Origin: Vitrella brassicaformis
Lineage: Eukaryota; Sar; Vitrellaceae
Direction of reading: 5' to 3'
Assembly (NCBI GenBank): GCA_001179505.1
Contig: CDMY01000929.1
Span: 85,608 to 149,607 of the forward strand
DNA length: 64,000 bases
Below, piece by piece: positions 58,271 through 64,000 of this stretch. A program made the position numbers and the translations under genes. Under the pieces are notes generated by a model that was not told the origin of the DNA, made no database searches, and worked only from the letters and a program-made list of their open reading frames with translations. Positions within the stretch are counted from its first letter, which is position 1. Each line of letters opens with the position of its first letter.

Positions 58271-61200
58271 ATGCAGGAGGCAGATATCCATTGCAAACGG
58301 CACGATTTCTGCGCATCTTTCCTGTCAGCCCTGGAGGCAGTCTGGTCGGATGGCGTGGCGCCGCCCACTGTGCCGCACTGCAGTGACCCTGCCACATGCT
58401 TGCTCTACGCAGAGGCCAACGTACTCGCGTGAGCTATCTATGGAACAGACATGCACCGGCATCCGAATGGAACGACGCCCTGTGTGGTGTGTGTCTTCGC
58501 ATCGTGCAGTGGTCTTCTGCGGCTGGATGATCGGTTTCTGGTGGTTGCCAAAGCGACATATAGCAAGAGCGTCCAGCTGGCGAAAGCGGTGGGTGGACGG
58601 ATCAAGGTAAGATAGCCCTTACCCGCCTTCCCACTGTGTGTGTCAGTGGTATGAGGTGGCGTCGCGGCACAAGAGGGACCTCCGGAGACACATGCACGAC
58701 CCCCCACTAGACAAGATCCATCAGGTAGATGTCTGCATAAGTGCAACGTCTACCTGCGTATGGATGTATGTGTGTATCACCTATCAGGTCCAGCGCATCT
58801 GTGAGTTGGTGATAGGCGAGGCCTCGCTGCTCGCCACGTGCCTCGAGCCGTCGCTCTTCACCAGCCACCGCACACGTAGGCAACGAGGGAGGGAGGGAGC
58901 GAGGGAGCGAGGGAGCGAGGGAGCGAGGGAGCGAGGGAGCGAGGGAGGGAGGGAGGAGGGAGAGGGACAACAAAAAAGAGGTATCCTTGGCTTCAGCTAT
59001 ACAGGCGCTGCGCAATCTGACGCGATTTGTGTCTGCCCTTGCCAAAACGCTCAACCACTTTGACGAGGCACACCGTCTGACAGACCACAAAGCTCACCCG
59101 AAGTAGCGAGACGCCACCACGGACAGAGAAGAAGAAAACGGTTCACGTGCCCTCTGTGTATACTCAGTCCGTCTGCTGGTCGGGGTGGCAAGCTGGCGGC
59201 ATCAGTGGAGTCTCAGTCCACCGCCGCCCCTCTGTCGACGTCGAGCCCCCAGGGCAGCCCAAGAGGCGACTCTGACACATGGAACAGGGTGGAGAACGAC
59301 CTCATAGCGAGCTCTGCATTCGTCAAAGGTCGGCTGGCACAATGCTGAAAACGGAACGAAGGAACGAGACGTTGGATGGTGTCTTTCAGGCATGATGAAC
59401 GTGATCGCGTGGAAGACCTTCTCTCACCTCCCTGAGATCATTCGCCTGACCATCCGCACAATCATGTGGCCGCTCCGAGGTGGCAGATCCATCCCCGCAG
59501 ACTGCGATGTGGGCAAACAGCTGCTCAACCTGGTGACAAAGTTCGGACTCCGTCCATTTCTTCGTGGATATCCTTGATTGATTTCAGGCCCTATCTCGCG
59601 CCGCTGGCCGTCCTCACGTGCTGATGGGGCCGTACATCGCTGAGAAGATCGTAGACGAGGAGAGACGGGGGGTCCGACGCGATGGCATGCTGGTTGGGGA
59701 AAAGAAGCCGACTAAAGAGACACCTGAGCCCCTTTCCTCGTCTGTCAGATCGAGTCGTTTCCTCCGATGGCCAAGCTTATCCTGGGATTCGCACTGCAGT
59801 CAGACAGAGGGGGGAGACACAACGAAACGCTCAGCAATGCGCAAATGGGCTGTCTTCTTCAGATGTCGCGATGGCCACTACAGCAAGGCTGCGGAGATGG
59901 TCGAGGAATACGCTGCAAAGACGTATGCCATGACGGAATGACGAACGATGGCACACACGCACATGCGCCACTCCTATCTTTCCTTTATGTGTGCAGGAGT
60001 GGCTCAGTTTGGCAATTGCTGTGGGGCCCGGAGCGCTCTGGCTGTGCATACTTCCACACGACCAACATGCTGCCTTTGGCACAGGGCATCGCCACGCCAT
60101 TGTTTGTCGCGAGGAAGTGGAAGGCCGTGCGCGACATACTCCAGCGTAGGCAGGCCATGGATCGTCCATCTTTTTTGCTTTTTGCCAACGTCGGTGACCG
60201 CTTTCTGCAGCCCTGGATGTCGTGCATGCTTTCACGCCTCACCTCGTCATCGCTCTTGCCATGGCTGGCCACGACGGCAAGTCAGAAACACTCCGTCAGC
60301 AATACCTGCTGGTGACAAGAACCGCCAGGGCCCTCAGTGGTGAATCTGTGAGTGATGCGTTTTGTGTTTGTTGCCTGCAGGTGTGCAACTCCATCTCTGG
60401 GGAGGCGTCGTGGAAGAAACGCCTCATGCAGCGCATGTAAACATGAGGCCGTCTTCTCGTCGATCAGTACGTACGGATGTCTTTTTTTTTGTTTGTCTGT
60501 TTGTTTGGTTGTGTCAGGCGAGACCCCTGTTTGGCGTGGCTGGAGGTGTGCTACCACACAGGCCACCTCACAGACATCCGCGAGCCGGACCTCCTCACAC
60601 CGATCAAACAGCTGCTCGATGACGTAGGCAAACAAACAAACAAACCAGCCAGCCACACCCTCCTGGCTGATGCGGCATCCGTCGGTAGGCGTCGTCGACA
60701 GCCCAGCGTGTGTCTGGGGACCACACGGACTGGGTCATCTGCCGGTTCCTCCAGGGTGGGTGACTGGCATACATGCAGTGGTGGTCGACTCTATGTCTGC
60801 ATCCCTGTCTGCCTGCTCAGGTGTTGTGGGCCGGAAGGCCTTTGACTTGGACCGGCAGAGGAAGCAAATGGACATAGGGGAGCACTTCGGGGGGCTCTAC
60901 GGACATCCCGACACAGTCAAGGTCAGAACACCGATTCATTGGGATGTCTGCCTCCCTGCCTGATTGTTGTCGACGGTTGGTTGTTGTGTCTCTCCCTCCC
61001 TCCCCGCTGCAGGTGGATTGGTTGCTGCCGTTCACCTTCTATGAGTTGGCAGTGGTCCACCGCATCAATAGACGCTTCGCGGCTGCTATACAGGCCCTGT
61101 TCAATGCGCACAGGTACCCACGCCCATACCTTCAGGGGGAATGAGTGCATCAGCCGATCTTGCCTTTCGTTGCAGTGCGTCATCGAACATCAGTTGCGCC

Positions 61201-61592
61201 GCCCTCAAGACCAGAATCGACCACCTCATCTCTCTCGGTAACTTGAGACGAAAAGTCGCAACAGTGGCAGCTTTCTCTTCTTTCGCTGCCCTTCTTCAGA
61301 GCGTACCTACCTCCGGTCTGCCTTCTCTCCACCATCCCGGCCAACCTCCGTCACGTTCAGTGCCCCATCTGCCCCCAGTCACGAGAACGACACCCCAGAT
61401 CCGCAGCAGCAGGTGTCCCCTCGTGTCTCGGCTGGTCTGGGTATCATGTCGCCTCGCCCTCGGCGTAGGTCGCCATCGCCGACCCACCAAGGGCAGAAGA
61501 AGAGGGGAGGGTGGTGCGTGCAGTGGAGGAAAAGGGGGGGTTGGTGCTTTAGGGGGAGTCGGAACAGGGAGGGTGAGGCAGGAGGGGTGTGA
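58271..61592 (+). CDS. Large multi-exon orphan protein
   Basis: Not recognised. The start MQEADIHCKRHDFCASFLSA at 58271 is preceded by an in-frame stop. Readable exon peptides: LLRLDDRFLVVAKATYSKSV, WYEVASRHKRDLRRHMHD, QRICELVIGEASLLATCLEP, AIQALRNLTRFVSALAKTL, GMMNVIAWKTFSHLPEIIRL, MGPYIAEKIVDEERRG, LAQGIATPLFVARKWKAVRD, ALDVVHAFTPHLVIALAMAG, CLAWLEVCYHTGHLTDIREP, DLDRQRKQMDIGEHFGGLYG, VDWLLPFTFYELAVVHRINR and RFAAAIQALFNAH. These look helical, perhaps an all-alpha repeat scaffold. The tail is low complexity (SPRPRRRSPSPTHQGQKKR, end about 61592). Exon joins between 59500 and 60300 are uncertain; more than one frame is possible. Confidence 0.55.
58887..58957. repeat. (GAGGGAGC)n octamer minisatellite in intron
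   Basis: About seven near-identical 8-base units flanked by GAGG runs, inside an intron of the 58271 gene. Confidence 0.9.
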
Positions 61593-62449
61593 AGCGTGAG
61601 ACGCGAGAGACGAGTGTGTGGACTGTTTGTATCGTCGTGGCTGCAGATTACATTCAGTGTGTTTGAATGAATGAATGAATGAATGGGTTGGGTCAGTCGG
61701 GCACCTTACCTCTCCACGCATCAATCAAACATCCCACACATCCCACCATACTGTACAAGGAAGGGCCAGCACACTTGGTTCATTTGCGTCCGTCTGATAC
61801 GAAAAAGAACCACGTACGATCCGATCCGGTGGTCGGGCACGGCATGCCGTCTGTCCCTGACTCCACCCGATCCGCTGCAACGAGCCAAGTGGACTGACTG
61901 GCAACGAGCGAAGCACCGTACAAACGACACTCACACCCACCATACAACAACAGGACTGATGCACGACTTCATTTGACTGACTGCGCAATCCGAACACTCC
62001 ACTCATCCTTATGGCTTGTCCTTTGGTGTGATTCGATGGCCCTGAAGCCGCCAGGTGGCCACGGCGAATGCGGTCATGAGACGTCATGCACGCATTCGAT
62101 GTCGCCGTCCAGGAGGCCAGCCATCAGAATCGCACCACACAAGCTGCACAAAGGCTAGAATGACCTGACTGATAAACGGGACTTGACACCCGACAACCCA
62201 CTTGCACCAACGGCCAACCAACAAGGGCGTCATCTTTATGTACACCGTCCACTTATCCATCCATCCATCCATCCATCCTATCCATCCATCCATCGACTCA
62301 GTCGTGCATTCCATCGTCGGTGGGTGGGCTGCCTGCCTGTCTATGTGGGAATGTTGACAGCCAAAGCGCTCGGATGGTCGCGAACGGCCCGAATCTGACA
62401 CCCATACCCACCCACACACACACACATAGCCAGACCGACAGATACACCG
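61593..62449. other. Convergent spacer, no gene seen
   Basis: Contains (AATG)n at 61665-61686, (ATCC)n at 62254-62296 and a (CA)n run at 62413-62427. No coding signal. Confidence 0.65.
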
Positions 62450-64000
62450 TTATGCCGCCGTTTTGCGCGTGTGTGCGTGGTTGCGGACCTTCATGTAGTC
62501 GAGGAGCAGTGGCACCGACGAGTTGAGGGAAGGGAGAAGCTCGCCGTAGCTCATCGCCTGATTACACACACAAACACACACGCATTGGTCTCGTGTACAT
62601 TCCCTTCTCCCCCCAGCCCCGATCAAATCACCTGCAGCAGCTGTGTGATGTTGTAGGCCTGTATGGAGGCCAGGTTGTTCAAACGAATGGACTCGGCCGT
62701 CGCGAGGGCCTGCTGCAGCACCACCTCCACGTGCTTCTGCGCCTGGATGACGGTCGTTTCAAGTGTGACGACTGTCCTCTGCTGCTCGGCCTCCGCCTTC
62801 TTGATGTCCTGCTTCTGAACCTGATGGATAAATGGATGGATCAGTACACGTGCACCCAGCACGACTGTATGTTAAGTGGAGGACGATGTCGATCGGTGTG
62901 TTGTGTTGCGGGTCTCACCTCTGTCTCTTGGATGGCCTGCTCAAAGAGGGGAGGGAGAGAGACTGTCTTGAGCTGGAAGCCCCCCACGCTGGCGAAGGCT
63001 TGTCTTTGAAACACGTCATTCATGACGCTGAATGCGTCCACACCCACATATGCATCCAGACGATACAAGACCTGACTGACCATGGTGTGCATGTGCAGTG
63101 TTGCCTTGCTCACTCTTCCATCCTCTCGCGTATATCCGCCGGCGTCTGGAACAGCTTGTAGGCTGCATACACCCACATCCGGACCATCATCCATCCATCC
63201 ATCCATCCATCCATCCTACGTGACGTCAGTCACCTGTGTAGTTGGTTGCCGCGTCGGTGAGGAGGTCCTGCGCGAGGCGGATGTAGGTGGGATGGTAGTC
63301 CTTGCCGAACTTCATGTACAAGTCATGAAGTCTAGTGGAGTCTATCAGGTACTGGAAGGATATCTCCAAAGACACCTCAAGGCCATCTGAGCAACGCGGA
63401 CACGCCACGCATGCACGACACGACGAGCTGAGCACGATTGATGTCTGAGCGGTGTGTGTGCCGTCCAGCCTCCCTCCCCTTGCTTGCCTGATGTTCTGCT
63501 TTTCAGCAGAGGGGCTGATCGATCCGAGTCATCGGAGAAGGAAATGGTCTGAGTGACAGACACGTCGACATCAAGGCATGCAACACGCAGCCAAAACCAT
63601 CAAGTCAGAAAGGCTCTCCCGGGGACAGACGTCAATTCACCTGGAGGGTTCGGGGGAACTTGACGAAGAAATGTCCGAGGCCCAGCAGATAGCGACCAGG
63701 GAAATACGTCCGCTTGCCGACTGTCTGGGCTATAAACGAGTAGTCTGACGGTGGCCACAAAACACGACACACAGGCACACAACCACAGCGCGTGAGACCA
63801 AGATCTGCAGAGCTATGTGTGCGCTCCCATCCCTCATGCTGACCGAGGCCAATCTGGGTGTACTCCAGCTGCGCCCAGCAGAGGATGAAGAGCGTGATCA
63901 GCAGGACGCCGGCAATGACGCCCACAGAAGACCATATGATGATCCTCCTTGAACGAGACCAGGACGAGTCGGCTCCGCCCAGAGGCTCCCCGCCTCCGCC
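62450..64000 (-). CDS. SPFH/band-7 (stomatin-prohibitin type) membrane protein, 5' end outside window
   Basis: Partial. From the window edge the minus strand reads GGADSSWSRSRR, then a membrane helix GVIAGVLLITLFILCWAQ, then EYTQIGLGQ. Following exons give YSFIAQTVGKRTYFPGRYL, GHFFVKFPRTLQ, DGLEVSLEISFQYLIDSTR, LHDLYMKFGKDYHPTYIRLA, QDLLTDAATNYT, VSLPPLFEQAIQETEVQKQD, KKAEAEQQRTVVTLETTVIQ, ATAESIRLNNLASIQAYN and AMSYGELLPSLNSSVPLL, end TAA at 62450. One N-terminal helix, a beta-rich SPFH domain with EVSLEISFQY, then a long coiled coil is the family layout. These proteins form ring scaffolds on membranes. Cysteine is scarce. The exact subfamily is unclear. Confidence 0.75.
63183..63219. repeat. 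(ATCC)n repeat in SPFH gene intron
   Basis: Seven consecutive ATCC units inside an intron. Confidence 0.9.

Noticed and set aside
1-64000. tRNA or rRNA genes
   Set aside because: No cloverleaf with A/B box or rRNA-like stretch was noticed by eye; a covariance-model scan would be decisive.
1-64000. Transposons, retroelements or viral insertions
   Set aside because: No reverse transcriptase, transposase or terminal repeats were seen; the repeated units are ordinary spliced genes with flanks.

Overview
The window is eukaryotic nuclear DNA. Genes are cut into many exons by GT-AG introns, and the introns very often end in (TG)n-CAG. Coding exons are GC-rich, spacers are full of tetranucleotide repeats, and there are no operons or ribosome-binding sites. 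The gene set (kinesin-4, eIF2-beta, a TOM7-like protein, SET, U-box, F-box and KCTD proteins, a receptor-type TKL kinase, and an ER-signal-led protein with a possible plastid presequence) together with the intron style suggests an alveolate, most likely a chromerid alga of the Vitrella type. That placement is inference. Exon borders were read by eye; outer limits are better supported than individual splice sites.

Layout. 1-4563: two unrecognised families, called here A (RGG-tailed) and B, lie head to head as A1(-)/B1(+). 5266-9821: a weak hypothetical gene (-), a larger orphan (-) and a TOM7-like gene (+). 10226-14293: a U-box protein (-) head to head with a secreted or plastid-directed orphan (+). 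15108-21920: a TKL/RLK-like kinase with a very long disordered tail ending in two ubiquitin-interacting motifs (-), head to head with a SET-domain methyltransferase (+). 22619-26063: a secreted GMC oxidoreductase (-). 26195-37013: further copies of the A and B families (A2, B2, B3 and a B remnant) interleaved with a KCTD gene that has a TLDc-like end. 37205-42258: an F-box/beta-propeller gene and a secreted, tail-anchored orphan. 42827-43444: a truncated aldo/keto reductase ending in an inverted duplication. 43629-49010: eIF2-beta, a probable pseudokinase and an acidic zinc-binding orphan, all (+). 49457-58027: a kinesin-4 (-). 58271-61592: an orphan (+). 62450-64000: an SPFH/band-7 membrane protein (-) whose 5' end is outside the window.

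Genes are mostly arranged as divergent pairs separated by about 130-460 bp, with repeat-rich spacers between converging ends. The most unusual content is the A/B family. Three full-length B copies, one B remnant, two A copies and an A start-exon remnant are scattered so that different unrelated genes now share their promoters. The kinase with tandem UIMs, the HRN/DFE pseudokinase and the palindrome-terminated reductase are the other points worth following up.
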